From positions 1 to 64,000 of the forward strand of contig JAFQNC010000006.1 in NCBI GenBank assembly GCA_017396085.1: 64,000 nt of DNA, in the 5' to 3' direction. Position 1 is the first letter of the stretch, and every line of letters begins with the position of its first letter. The DNA is from Tidjanibacter sp. GTDB taxonomy: Bacteria; Bacteroidota; Bacteroidia; Bacteroidales; Rikenellaceae. Both the position numbers and the translations under genes were made by a program. Below, one piece after another: positions 14,404-23,172 of this stretch. The notes beneath the pieces were generated by a model. That model saw nothing but the letters and a program-made list of their open reading frames with translations, was not told the DNA's origin and did no database searches.

Positions 14404-16341
14404 TTGGTTTCGATAGATAACATAACCGTAAGTTTTGGTGGCTGGGACCTCTTTAAGGAGATTTCGCTGCTGATAAATCCACGCGACCGAATCGGTTTGG
14501 TGGGTAAGAATGGTGCGGGCAAGACAACCCTACTCAAGGTGATTATGGGTATGCAGCCCCCAACCACCGGGGCCATTACGATGAGTGGCGACACCACTCT
14601 CGGCTATCTGCCACAGCAGATGAAGGTGCACGACACCACCACCCTGCGTGAGGAGACCGCCAAGGCCTTTGACGAGGTACTTTCGCTTGAGCGAGAGATG
14701 GAGCGACTCACCGCCGAGATTGCCACAAGGGAGGACTATGAGAGTGAGGATTATGCCACCCTCGTGCACCGACTCAGCGACATACACGACCGACACGCAC
14801 TGCTCGGTGGCGAGAGTCGGGAGGCGCAGATTGAGCGCACACTGTTGGGCTTGGGTTTCAAGCGTGAGGACCTCGACAAGCCCACAAGCACCTTCAGCGG
14901 TGGTTGGAGGATGCGTATCGAACTCGCCAAGTTGCTCCTGCGCAAGCCCTCGGTATTCTTGCTTGACGAGCCCACAAACCACCTCGACATTGAGAGTATT
15001 CAGTGGTTGGAGGGCTACCTGAAAGAGTACCCCGGAGCGGTGTTACTCATCTCCCACGACCGCGATTTTCTGGACAACGTAACCAACCGCACCGTGGAGT
15101 TGTTGCTCGGCAAGGTCTACGACTACAAGGTTCCCTACAGCCAATATGTGCAGCTGCGCAAGGAGCGCCGAGAGGCACAAGTGGCCGCCTACAACAACCA
15201 GCAGAGGCTCATCGAAAAGACCGAGGAGTTCATCGAAAAATTCCGCTACAAGCCCACCAAGAGCAACCAAGTGCAGAGCCGAGTGAAGCAACTCGAAAGG
15301 CTCGAGCGCATAGAGATAGACGAGGAGGACCTCAGCGCACTCAACCTCAAATTTCCTCCCGCCCCACGAAGTGGTCAGATTGTGGCCGAGCTCAAGGAGG
15401 TGGGCAAGTCGTTTGGCCCGAAGAGAGTCTTTGGCGGAGCCAACATCACCATCGAAAAGGGCGACCGCATAGCCCTTGTGGGGCGCAATGGCGAGGGTAA
15501 AACAACCCTTGCACGTATGCTCATTGGCGAATTGGAGCCCACGGAGGGGTCGGTGCGACTGGGTGCCAACGTGAGCCTCGGCTACTATGCCCAAAACCAA
15601 GACGACCTGATGGATGGCGAGTTTACCGTCTACGACACCCTCGACAAGGTGGCCGTGGGCGACATCCGCACCAAGCTAAGGGACATACTCGGAGCCTTCC
15701 TCTTCCGTGGGGAGGATGTGGACAAGAAGGTAAAGGTGCTCAGTGGTGGCGAGCGTTCAAGGCTCGCTATGGCCCGAATGATGCTCTCGCCCCACAACCT
15801 GTTGGTACTTGACGAGCCCACCAACCATATGGATATGCGCTCAAAGGACATCCTCAAAGAGGCCCTACGTAAGTATGACGGCACGCTGGTGCTGGTGTCC
15901 CACGACAGGGAGTTTCTCGATGGACTTGTGGAGAAGGTCTACGAGTTTCGCGATGGGGGCGTTAAGGAGTATCTGGGCGGTATTCGTTACTTCCTCGAAA
16001 AGCGTAAACTCGAAGATATGCGACAGATTGAACTGCGCGATGTTGCAGTCAAGGAGCAGAAGAGCAGCAGCGGTAAGGAGGACTACCTCGCCAAGAAGGA
16101 GAACGAAAAACTCATACGCAAGACCCAGCGAGCCATTGAAGAAAAGGAGGCTCTGGTGGCCAAGTTGGAGGGCGAGGTGGCCGAGTGGGATGCCCGACTT
16201 GCCGTACCCGACCAGCACGGCATCAACCTAACCGACAGCAAGGTGTTTGAGGAGTACAACGCTCTCAAACAGAGGCTTACCTTTGAGGAGCACGAGTGGG
16301 AAAAACTCTGCTACGAGTTGGAGTTGCTGATGGAAGGATAG
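14404..16341 (+). CDS. ABC-F family ATPase (translation factor type)
   Basis: The 645-residue cytosolic protein has two ABC domains and no membrane segments. The first: Walker A GLVGKNGAGKTT, signature TFSGGWRMR, Walker B VFLLDEPTNHLD. The second: ALVGRNGEGKTT, signature LSGGERSRL, Walker B LVLDEPTNHMD. A charged ARM/linker lies between them and a coiled C-terminal extension follows. ABC-F proteins act on ribosomal E-site states (EttA/Uup type). The family N-terminus (VSIDNITVSFGG) demands a TTG start at 14404; no in-frame ATG or GTG fits. The 7-mer repeat array directly precedes the start. Confidence 0.9.
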   Translation: MVSIDNITVSFGGWDLFKEISLLINPRDRIGLVGKNGAGKTTLLKVIMGMQPPTTGAITMSGDTTLGYLPQQMKVHDTTTLREETAKAFDEVLSLEREMERLTAEIATREDYESEDYATLVHRLSDIHDRHALLGGESREAQIERTLLGLGFKREDLDKPTSTFSGGWRMRIELAKLLLRKPSVFLLDEPTNHLDIESIQWLEGYLKEYPGAVLLISHDRDFLDNVTNRTVELLLGKVYDYKVPYSQYVQLRKERREAQVAAYNNQQRLIEKTEEFIEKFRYKPTKSNQVQSRVKQLERLERIEIDEEDLSALNLKFPPAPRSGQIVAELKEVGKSFGPKRVFGGANITIEKGDRIALVGRNGEGKTTLARMLIGELEPTEGSVRLGANVSLGYYAQNQDDLMDGEFTVYDTLDKVAVGDIRTKLRDILGAFLFRGEDVDKKVKVLSGGERSRLAMARMMLSPHNLLVLDEPTNHMDMRSKDILKEALRKYDGTLVLVSHDREFLDGLVEKVYEFRDGGVKEYLGGIRYFLEKRKLEDMRQIELRDVAVKEQKSSSGKEDYLAKKENEKLIRKTQRAIEEKEALVAKLEGEVAEWDARLAVPDQHGINLTDSKVFEEYNALKQRLTFEEHEWEKLCYELELLMEG

Positions 16342-16342
16342 G

Positions 16343-16445
16343 GGGCTGTTAGCCGTTATCCATAAGGTGCCATAAGTGCTAACCATAAGACCATAAGACC
16401 ATAAGACCATAATCCGTTAGCCATATAAGGCCGTTAGCCGTTATT
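16343..16445. repeat. ACCATAAG tandem repeat and GTTAGCCGTTAT words
   Basis: Three perfect head-to-tail copies of ACCATAAG (near 16380-16405) lie between copies of CTGTTAGCCGTTAT/CCGTTAGCC at both ends. The array fills the spacer between the ABC-F gene and rlmB. Confidence 0.85.
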
Positions 16446-16476
16446 TGACAGATACACGAAGAGATACAAAAACAAT

Positions 16477-17427
16477 ATGGAAAACAACGAATTTTTCAAG
16501 GACAAGCGTGAGCGCAAGCCCCGCACAAACGACACACACGGCGTGGCCGAGCCTGCCTACACCGAGGCACGCGACCTCAATTGGGAGGAGCGCACCCGTG
16601 AGCCCAAGCGCACACCCCGCAGCGCACACACCTCCGAACGCACTCCACGCAAGGATTTTGCTCCCCGTGAGCGCACCTCGGCCCAACCGAAGGATGACAA
16701 CATTGTGTTCGGTCTGCGCCCCGTGATTGAGGCCATCGAGACCGAGAAGCAGATTGAGAAAATCTATGTACGCAAGGGTGCCGAAGGTGGTCTTATGGCC
16801 GACCTCAAGGACCTCTGCTACCGTAGCCGCATCCGCTATCAGGAGGTGCCCGTGGAAAAACTCAACCGCCTCACTCGTGGCAACCATCAGGGTGTGGTGG
16901 CAGTGATTGCCCCCATTGAGTATGTGGCATTGGAGGACATCCTCGACCGCATACCCGATGACGAAAAGGCACTCATCGTGGTCTTTGACGAGGTTACGGA
17001 TGTGCGCAACTTTGGTGCCATCGCTCGCTCGGCCGAGTGTGCCGGTGCCCACGGACTCATCACTCCGCTCAAAAACTCCGCACCAGTAAATGGCGAGGCC
17101 ATACGCTCCTCGGCAGGTGCCCTCACGCGCATCCCCGTACACCGTGCAGGCAGCATACGAAACACCCTCAAAACCCTCTCGCAGGCCGGTATGCAGATTG
17201 TGGCCGCCACCGAGAAGGCTGACACCCTGCTCTTTGATGCCGACCTCACCAAGCCCACCGTAATCGTTATGGGCAACGAGGAGAACGGCATCGGCAAGGA
17301 GGTGCTCAAACTCTGCGACTGCAAGGCTGCCATCCCTATGGTGGGCCGCATTGAGAGTCTCAATGTGTCGGCCGCAGCAGCCATTATGCTCTTTGAGAGC
17401 GTGCGTCAGAGGTATTGCAAAAATTAG
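16477..17427 (+). CDS. rlmB: 23S rRNA (guanosine-2'-O)-methyltransferase, RlmB/TrmH family
   Basis: The 316-residue SPOUT methyltransferase has a polar, basic N-terminal ~75 residues (disordered, likely RNA-binding), then the RlmB substrate-binding domain (VFGLRPVIEAIE, RGNHQGVVAV) and the catalytic trefoil-knot domain: VFDEVTDVRNFGAIARSA (motif 1, with the catalytic N-x-G-A-I-x-R), IVMGNEENGI (motif 2) and IPMVGRIESLNVSAAAAI (motif 3). It methylates 23S rRNA, typically G2251. The basic extension is longer than in enteric RlmB (about 245 residues). Confidence 0.9.
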   Translation: MENNEFFKDKRERKPRTNDTHGVAEPAYTEARDLNWEERTREPKRTPRSAHTSERTPRKDFAPRERTSAQPKDDNIVFGLRPVIEAIETEKQIEKIYVRKGAEGGLMADLKDLCYRSRIRYQEVPVEKLNRLTRGNHQGVVAVIAPIEYVALEDILDRIPDDEKALIVVFDEVTDVRNFGAIARSAECAGAHGLITPLKNSAPVNGEAIRSSAGALTRIPVHRAGSIRNTLKTLSQAGMQIVAATEKADTLLFDADLTKPTVIVMGNEENGIGKEVLKLCDCKAAIPMVGRIESLNVSAAAAIMLFESVRQRYCKN

Positions 17428-17457
17428 GTTTTCCCCCACCCCGAGTGTCCACCACAA

Positions 17458-18027
17458 GTGTCCACCACAGCACCCACATACACCATTGAGGTTGTGCGCA
17501 GCCGCAGGGCTCGGCGCATATCGCTCCGCATCACACGTGAGTGTGGGGTGCGGCTAACCATACCTTGGTGGCAACCCAAGGGGCTTGCATTGCGGTGGGC
17601 CGAAGAACGTAGGGAGTGGATAGAGGCAGCCCTCGTGCGACAGAGGGCGAGGATGGGCAGAAGTGCCCCGATGTTGGAGAGTGAGGTGGAGGCCTTGCGT
17701 GTGGTGGCGAAAGAAAAACTGCCCCGAATGTTGGCAGCGGCGGCCGAGCGCACAGGGTTGCACTACCGCCGTGTTACGGTGCGCAAGACTCACAGTCGTT
17801 GGGGTAGTTGCACCCGTGAGGGCAACATTTCGCTGTCGCTCTACTTGGCTACTCTACCCGATGAACTCATTGATTATGTGTGTGTTCACGAATTGTGCCA
17901 CACCGTGCATCCCAACCATTCGGCCGACTTTCACGCCTTTGTAAACCACCACCTCGGTGGCAAAGAAAAGACCCTTGCGGCCAAACTCCGCACCTACCAT
18001 CCGGGCCGAAAGAGAAAGGAGGGATAG
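17458..18027 (+). CDS. YgjP/SprT-like zinc metallopeptidase (M48-type, DUF45)
   Basis: The 189-residue protein starts at a GTG (17458), 30 bp after rlmB. The C-terminal half contains SRWGSCTREGNISLSL, then DYVCVHELCHTVHPNHSADFH: HELCH supplies two zinc ligands and the catalytic Glu. The N-terminal part has the YgjP strand pattern RSRRARRISLRI. The family is predicted to be proteolytic; the substrate is unknown. It probably shares a transcript with rlmB. Confidence 0.83.
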   Translation: MSTTAPTYTIEVVRSRRARRISLRITRECGVRLTIPWWQPKGLALRWAEERREWIEAALVRQRARMGRSAPMLESEVEALRVVAKEKLPRMLAAAAERTGLHYRRVTVRKTHSRWGSCTREGNISLSLYLATLPDELIDYVCVHELCHTVHPNHSADFHAFVNHHLGGKEKTLAAKLRTYHPGRKRKEG

Positions 18028-18067
18028 GAACAGAATGGTGGGAAAATTCAAAAAAGGAAAAGTCCTA

Positions 18068-18100
18068 TTTACTAATTACTCTTTACTAACTACTAATTTC
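18068..18100. repeat. Dispersed 'ATTAGTAA' intergenic repeat, copy 3 (inverted)
   Basis: TTTACTAATTACTCTTTAC followed by TAACTACTAATTT is the reverse complement of copy 1. It directly follows the YgjP gene and abuts the stop of the DUF362 remnant. Confidence 0.85.
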
Positions 18101-18102
18101 CG

Positions 18103-18216
18103 CTACAACTCCACCAGTCGGTACTCTCTTGAACCGAGTCCAATGGCAGCAGCGTGCTCAAGGATGTGGATACCGTGGCGGGAGTTGATGCGCTCAATCA
18201 GTGCAGCAGCGTCATC
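18103..18216 (-). pseudogene. 3' remnant of a DUF362 (ferredoxin-like) gene
   Basis: Read leftward, 37 codons and a TAG stop at 18103-18105 encode a clean protein C-terminus ending HILEHAAAIGLGSREYRLVEL, here starting D-D-A-A-A-L-I-E-R. This is the ending I know from DUF362 proteins (Fe-S proteins that finish LEHA-x-x-I/LGLGSREYEL-like). The fragment is one frame away from rfbB and overlaps its last codons (18212-18216). No start codon, 4Fe-4S motif or body of the gene is present. The arrangement suggests that the body was replaced when the polysaccharide locus was acquired or exchanged. The identification is from memory of the family. Confidence 0.65.
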
Positions 18217-19285
18217 GCCCTGCGTACATACGCTCATAGTAGCGAGCGTAGTCGCCACTCGTTACGTTGTCCATCCACTCTTGGTTATCGAGGTACCAAT
18301 GGATGGTCTTTTCGATACCCTCCTCAAATTGCAGTGAGGGCTCCCAGCCGAGTTCTTCCTTGATTTTGGTGCTATCAATGGCATAGCGAAGGTCGTGGCC
18401 AAGGCGGTCCGCAACGTAGGTTATAAGGTGGTCGGAGTGGCCCTCGGGGTTGCCAAGGAGCCTATCCACCGTCTTTATCATCACCTTGATGAGGTCAATA
18501 TTGCGCCACTCGTTGAAGCCGCCAATGTTGTAGGTGTCGCCCACCCTGCCATTGTGGAACACAAGGTCAATGGCCCTTGCGTGGTCCTCCACATAGAGCC
18601 AATCCCTCACATTCTCGCCACGACCATAGACAGGTAGCGGCTTGCCCGTGCGGATGTTGTTGATAAACAGTGGAATAAGTTTCTCGGGGAATTGGTAGGG
18701 CCCATAGTTGTTGGAGCAGTTCGTAACGATGGTGGGCACTCCGTAGGTGTCGTGGAAAGCCCTCACAAAGTGGTCGCTACTCGCCTTGCTGGCCGAGTAG
18801 GGGCTGTGGGGCGCATAGGGGGTTTGCTCCGTAAACAATCCCTCGCCCATCTCCAACGCACCATAGACCTCATCGGTGGAGATGTGGTAGAAGAGTTTAC
18901 CATCATATCTTTCGGGCAGGCTCTCCCAGTGGAGTTTGGCGGCTTGGAGAAGCGACAGTGTGCCCATCACGTTGGTTTTCGCAAAGGCAAAAGGCTCCTC
19001 AATACTGCGGTCCACGTGGCTCTCGGCCGCAAGGTGGATGATGCCATCTATCCCATAGGTACGCATCAACTCGCCCATCCTCTCGTAGTCGCACACATCA
19101 CCCCTCACAAACTCATAGTTGGGCGCACCCTCCACATCCCTTAGGTTGGCAAGGTTACCCGCATAGGTGAGTTTGTCAAGGTTGATGATGCGGTAGTGGG
19201 GATATTTGTTCACAAACAGCCTAACCACGTGGGAGCCAATGAAGCCCGCACCTCCTGTAATCAATATGTTACGCTTGAAGTTCAT
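18212..19285 (-). CDS. rfbB: dTDP-glucose 4,6-dehydratase
   Basis: The 357-residue SDR enzyme has ITGGAGFIGSHVVR (NAD-binding GxxGxxG), HLAAESHVDRSI, HISTDEVYG (catalytic Asp-Glu) and YSASKASSDH (YxxxK). It makes dTDP-4-keto-6-deoxyglucose, step 2 of dTDP-L-rhamnose synthesis. The start at 19285 is the canonical N-terminus; the longer open frame upstream lies inside rfbD. Its start overlaps the rfbD stop by 17 nt. It is the last gene of the leftward polysaccharide locus and its stop abuts the DUF362 remnant. Confidence 0.95.
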   Translation of the reverse strand: MNFKRNILITGGAGFIGSHVVRLFVNKYPHYRIINLDKLTYAGNLANLRDVEGAPNYEFVRGDVCDYERMGELMRTYGIDGIIHLAAESHVDRSIEEPFAFAKTNVMGTLSLLQAAKLHWESLPERYDGKLFYHISTDEVYGALEMGEGLFTEQTPYAPHSPYSASKASSDHFVRAFHDTYGVPTIVTNCSNNYGPYQFPEKLIPLFINNIRTGKPLPVYGRGENVRDWLYVEDHARAIDLVFHNGRVGDTYNIGGFNEWRNIDLIKVMIKTVDRLLGNPEGHSDHLITYVADRLGHDLRYAIDSTKIKEELGWEPSLQFEEGIEKTIHWYLDNQEWMDNVTSGDYARYYERMYAGR

Positions 19286-20186
19286 CCAAACACTTTTTGA
19301 GCGACTTACGCCACTCCGGAATATCCATATTAAACGTGCGAATAAATTTGCTCTTATCCAGCACCGCATAGTGTGGCCTTGCGGCACGTGCACCATACTC
19401 GGCTGTGGTACAGGGCTTTATCACACACCCTGTGTGCCCTGCAAGGCGTGCAATCTCACACGCAAACTGCCACCAACTACACTCACCAAGGTTGGTGTAG
19501 TGGAACACCCCCTCGTGAAAATCACGCCGAGAGATGATGCCCACAATGGCCTCCGCAAGGTCGCCTGCATAGGTGGGCGAGCCGAGTTGGTCGCTCACAA
19601 CCCTCAACTCACTGCGCTCGGCCGTAAGTCGCAACATCGTCTTCACAAAATTGTGTCCAAACTCCGAGTAAAGCCACGCTGTGCGCAAAATTATGTGGTG
19701 GCAACCGCTTGCCTTGACAGCCTCCTCGCCTGCCAACTTGGTGCGCCCATAGGCGTTCAGAGGTTGGGGGTGGCTACTCTCGGTGAGCATCGTACAGCAA
19801 CCGCCCATAAAGACGTAGTCGGTGGAGATGTGCACAAGCAGCGCATCGTTTCTCCTTGCAGCCTCGGCCAAATGGCCCACCGCTGTGGCGTTAATCAGCC
19901 GTGCTCTCTCCTCCTCGCTCTCGGCACGCTCCACATCGGTGTAGGCAGCGCAGTTGATGATGATGTCTATCTCGTTGTCGGCAACATAGTCGAGCACCTG
20001 CTGGCGGTTGGTGATGTCCAAATCGGCCACATCGGTGAAGTAGTAGGTATCCGCAGAGCCCTCACAGCTTGAGGTAATCATATCGGGCGAGCCCCAAGTG
20101 CCCACCACAACATCGGCCACCATCTCCGCACACCTGCGGATACTTCGGCCCAACTGCCCCTCGGCCCCCGTGACTAAAATTCGCAT
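19269..20186 (-). CDS. rfbD: dTDP-4-dehydrorhamnose reductase
   Basis: The 305-residue SDR enzyme has [40 protein letters not shown] and YGRTKLAGE (YxxxK). It reduces dTDP-4-keto-L-rhamnose to dTDP-L-rhamnose with NADPH, the final step of the pathway. The start overlaps the rfbC stop by 13 nt, implying translational coupling. A modest insertion around residues 35-50 (SCEGSADTYYF) is unusual for the family. Confidence 0.93.
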   Translation of the reverse strand: MRILVTGAEGQLGRSIRRCAEMVADVVVGTWGSPDMITSSCEGSADTYYFTDVADLDITNRQQVLDYVADNEIDIIINCAAYTDVERAESEEERARLINATAVGHLAEAARRNDALLVHISTDYVFMGGCCTMLTESSHPQPLNAYGRTKLAGEEAVKASGCHHIILRTAWLYSEFGHNFVKTMLRLTAERSELRVVSDQLGSPTYAGDLAEAIVGIISRRDFHEGVFHYTNLGECSWWQFACEIARLAGHTGCVIKPCTTAEYGARAARPHYAVLDKSKFIRTFNMDIPEWRKSLKKCLDELQA

Positions 20187-20722
20187 AACTCTTTCAACGT
20201 GAGGTGTTTGCGGTCCTTATCGGAGAGGATAATTTCATCCTCCGACAGGGGCCACTCAATGCCTATCTGTGGGTCGTTCCACGCAATGCCGGCCTCCGAC
20301 TCGGGGTGGTAGTAGTCATCGCATTTATACTGAAAAACGGTATCGTCTTCCAGCACTACATAGCCGTGGGCAAAGCCTTTGGGGATAAACATCTGGCGGT
20401 GGTTTTCCCCACTCAATTCGGTGGCTACATACTTGCCAAAAGTAGGCGAGCCGGGGCGGATATCCACCGCCACATCTATCACTCTACCCTGCACCACACG
20501 CACCAATTTGGCCTGCGCATAGGGCTCCCTCTGGAAGTGAAGTCCTCGCAGTACGCCCCTCTTTGAGCGGCTCTCGTTGTCCTGCACAAAGGCCACATCA
20601 ATGCCCGTTTCGGCAAAAAAGCGCTCGGCATTGAACGACTCAAAGAAATAGCCCCTCTCATCGCCAAACACCTTTGGCTCAATCACAACCACACCCTCTA
20701 TGTCGGTTTTGATAACGTTCAT
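20174..20722 (-). CDS. rfbC: dTDP-4-dehydrorhamnose 3,5-epimerase
   Basis: The 182-residue cupin-fold enzyme carries the signature [30 protein letters not shown] (catalytic His in GLHFQ), [29 protein letters not shown] and [12 protein letters not shown]. It epimerises C3 and C5 to give dTDP-4-keto-L-rhamnose. It overlaps the rfbA stop by 4 nt and the rfbD start by 13 nt. Confidence 0.95.
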   Translation of the reverse strand: MNVIKTDIEGVVVIEPKVFGDERGYFFESFNAERFFAETGIDVAFVQDNESRSKRGVLRGLHFQREPYAQAKLVRVVQGRVIDVAVDIRPGSPTFGKYVATELSGENHRQMFIPKGFAHGYVVLEDDTVFQYKCDDYYHPESEAGIAWNDPQIGIEWPLSEDEIILSDKDRKHLTLKELCEF

Positions 20723-21600
20723 CGTTGTTGTTTTGACAATTTGAGCATATACCTACCATACTCGCTCGACAGCATAGGCTCGGCCAATTCTGCCAAGCGC
20801 TCGCTACTTATCCAGCCCTTGCGCCACGCAATTTCCTCCAAGCAGGCTATCTGCACCCCTTGGCGGCTCTCTACAACCTCCACAAACCTCGCTGCATCAA
20901 AAAGGCTCTCGTGGGTGCCCGTATCAAGCCAAGCAAAGCCCCTACCGAGGGGTTGCATTTGGAGTCTATTTTGCGCCAAAAAAGCCCTGTTTACATCGGT
21001 AATCTCCAACTCGCCACGAGCCGAGGGTTGCAGGTTCTCGGCAATGGCAATCACATCGTTGGTGTAGAAATAGAGCCCCGTGATGGCCACATCACTCTTG
21101 GGCTCGGAGGGTTTTTCCTCAATGTTCACAACCCTACCCTCGCTATCAATTTCGGCCACACCAAACCTCTCGGGGTTGGGCACACGATAGCCGAAGATGG
21201 TTGAAACGCCCTCCCTCTCGGCTCTCTCCACAGCACTCTGCAACATACCCGTGAAGCCCTGACCGTAGAAGATGTTGTCGCCCAGCACAAGGCACACACT
21301 ATCACTTCCGATGAACTCCTTGCCGATGATGAAAGCCTCGGCCAATCCATTGGGTTGCGCTTGGGTGGCATAATAGAACCTCACGCCATAGTCGCCACCG
21401 TTGCCCAACAGCCGCTGGAACATCGGCAGGTCGTGGGGCGTGGAGATGATGAGAATCTCCCTAATGCCGGCCAACATCAGCACCGAGATTGGATAGTATA
21501 TCATCGGCTTGTCGTAGACCGGCAGCAGTTGCTTACTCACTCCCTTGGTGATGGGGTACAACCTCGTACCACTCCCTCCCGCAAGTACAATGCCTTTCAT
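20719..21600 (-). CDS. rfbA: Glucose-1-phosphate thymidylyltransferase
   Basis: The 293-residue protein starts [18 protein letters not shown], the nucleotide-binding signature, followed by [24 protein letters not shown] and EEKPSEPKS. It condenses dTTP with glucose-1-phosphate, the first step to dTDP-L-rhamnose, and is usually feedback-inhibited by the end product. Order here is rfbA-rfbC-rfbD-rfbB, all overlapping, as in many Bacteroidales. Confidence 0.95.
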   Translation of the reverse strand: MKGIVLAGGSGTRLYPITKGVSKQLLPVYDKPMIYYPISVLMLAGIREILIISTPHDLPMFQRLLGNGGDYGVRFYYATQAQPNGLAEAFIIGKEFIGSDSVCLVLGDNIFYGQGFTGMLQSAVERAEREGVSTIFGYRVPNPERFGVAEIDSEGRVVNIEEKPSEPKSDVAITGLYFYTNDVIAIAENLQPSARGELEITDVNRAFLAQNRLQMQPLGRGFAWLDTGTHESLFDAARFVEVVESRQGVQIACLEEIAWRKGWISSERLAELAEPMLSSEYGRYMLKLSKQQR

Positions 21601-21604
21601 AGGG

Positions 21605-22690
21605 TTAATGCTTTATTGTTTTGGGTTTCAACAAGTGAGAGTAGGAGGACTGAATGAATGTCCTCAGTACCGACTCATTGTATATGAGTTTGTGTTTCCA
21701 ACTGTTGGCAAAATAGCGGCGGGTCTTCCACCATACAATTCTGAACAAGCCCCCTTTGGGTTTCTCCTCGTCAAACTCGGCATAGAGAATATCGTTCAAT
21801 ATGCGCTCCTCCAAGTTTGCATCACGCTCAATATTAGGAACAAGTCCTGCATCCATTCCCAAATGGTCCACACAAATTGCACTAATAGCATCCGCAAAAC
21901 GATTCATATTGAACTGTTTGTATATGGCCTGAACGCGCCCCCAATCTATATTATTGCTCTCTGCCTCCACAAACTGTTTCCAATCGCAAAGGTGGCGCAC
22001 ACTAACCCTCTCGGCCGCATAGTGCAAAGCCATATGGCGCATCAAAAATAGCGCATTGAACATTGGTGAGGGCAACAAAATCTCTTCTTCGCCAATTTTG
22101 TGTATTCTGCACCCTTTTTCGGCCTCCGCCTTGAGGATTTTCTCAAAACGAGCGTTTGAATTATGAGATGAAGTATTCACAAAATCGTAGTGGTTTTCAA
22201 TGAGCACGCCCCTATACACACACGTTGTGTGGTGGTGAACATCGGTGTCTACCTCAACTCCCCAAGCCGACTGCATCACCTTGTCGGCCTCCTTAAGCCT
22301 ACCGAAGTGATAGGTATCCACATCGCTAAAAGAGCGATGGTTTGGTTGGGGATAGTACAAACTCACACCGTAGCCCTTAATAATCATAGCAGGAATATGA
22401 TTTGCTGACATTATTGATGCAAGTTCCTTCACAACTCCGACTCTGGTGTCATACTTATCTTCGGCAACAGCAGTAAGTCCTGCAATCTTCATAAACACAT
22501 TGGCTGGTAGTTCCTTACGAATTCCTGCCAATCCATCGCAAACCATTGGTATCACATTGTGTTGTTGTGCCAAACGAACAAATTCCACCCACTCGGTTTT
22601 AGATAAACTCTTCACCGCTTGGGTATCAACAGCCTCTCCATTCAGCGCACAGCGCAACGAAGCAAACAATATGTCGGTAATCTTATTCAT
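21605..22690 (-). CDS. Uncharacterised nucleotidyltransferase-fold protein (PF14907-like)
   Basis: The 361-residue cytosolic protein has the NTP_transf_5 pattern: an N-terminal helical part ([21 protein letters not shown]), then [26 protein letters not shown], where S-D-V-D supplies the metal-binding Asp pair of the polymerase-beta-like fold, and a helical C-terminal half ([21 protein letters not shown]). Such genes are common in capsule and O-antigen loci of Bacteroidetes; the reaction is unknown. It is 4 bp before rfbA and 483 bp after the AbiH gene, so it may head a separately transcribed rfb sub-operon. Confidence 0.75.
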   Translation of the reverse strand: MNKITDILFASLRCALNGEAVDTQAVKSLSKTEWVEFVRLAQQHNVIPMVCDGLAGIRKELPANVFMKIAGLTAVAEDKYDTRVGVVKELASIMSANHIPAMIIKGYGVSLYYPQPNHRSFSDVDTYHFGRLKEADKVMQSAWGVEVDTDVHHHTTCVYRGVLIENHYDFVNTSSHNSNARFEKILKAEAEKGCRIHKIGEEEILLPSPMFNALFLMRHMALHYAAERVSVRHLCDWKQFVEAESNNIDWGRVQAIYKQFNMNRFADAISAICVDHLGMDAGLVPNIERDANLEERILNDILYAEFDEEKPKGGLFRIVWWKTRRYFANSWKHKLIYNESVLRTFIQSSYSHLLKPKTIKH

Positions 22691-23172
22691 TGTCTATCTC
22701 TTTTCTGTCATTTCACAGCACTCCTACTACTAACAACAGACCATATCCTTCAAAAAGAGGGCAAGCAGTGTCGTTCACAACTCCACCCACCCTCATAACC
22801 ATTAACCTTCGAGCCCTCGGCTCCCTGCACACTCAAGCACAAGACCTACCGGCACAAGTGGTTTACTAATGCCATAGCCCATCGTGGCCGCTATGGTCGG
22901 CAGTGAAACGCATCTCACTGCAACATTCACTCACCGTGGTCCTCACACAGGAAGCCATCAAAGAGCAAATGTTCGGAGCACCTACTAATACACAAAGGTA
23001 CAATTATCTTTCGAAAAATCGCACCCCTTGAGTGCTATGCAAGCCTCCGTCTGCCGTTCATACAATAGAATTACGCACTATTGCAGCGCAATTAACAATA
23101 GTTGGACACGCCCTACGGCTCACAACAAAATCCTCTCGTTGTGGCCCAACGAATGAACGACTCCGCCGGTCC
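22691..23172. promoter_or_regulatory. 483-bp gene-free region with probable internal promoter and structured leader
   Basis: On the minus strand TACCTTTG at 22993-23000 matches the -7 consensus; no proper -33 TTTG is seen. The ~300-nt leader that would follow contains several short hairpins, including CAGTGA...TCACTG and CATAGC...GCTATG between about 22860 and 22920. Upstream of the element, ACTATTG...CAATAGT (about 23078-23104) could end the AbiH transcript. A 29-codon ORF just before the nucleotidyltransferase gene has no clear support. Confidence 0.45.

Noticed and set aside
22695..22800. 29-codon leader peptide before the nucleotidyltransferase gene
   Set aside because: A minus-strand ATG...TGA frame exists, but no attenuator or codon bias supports translation.
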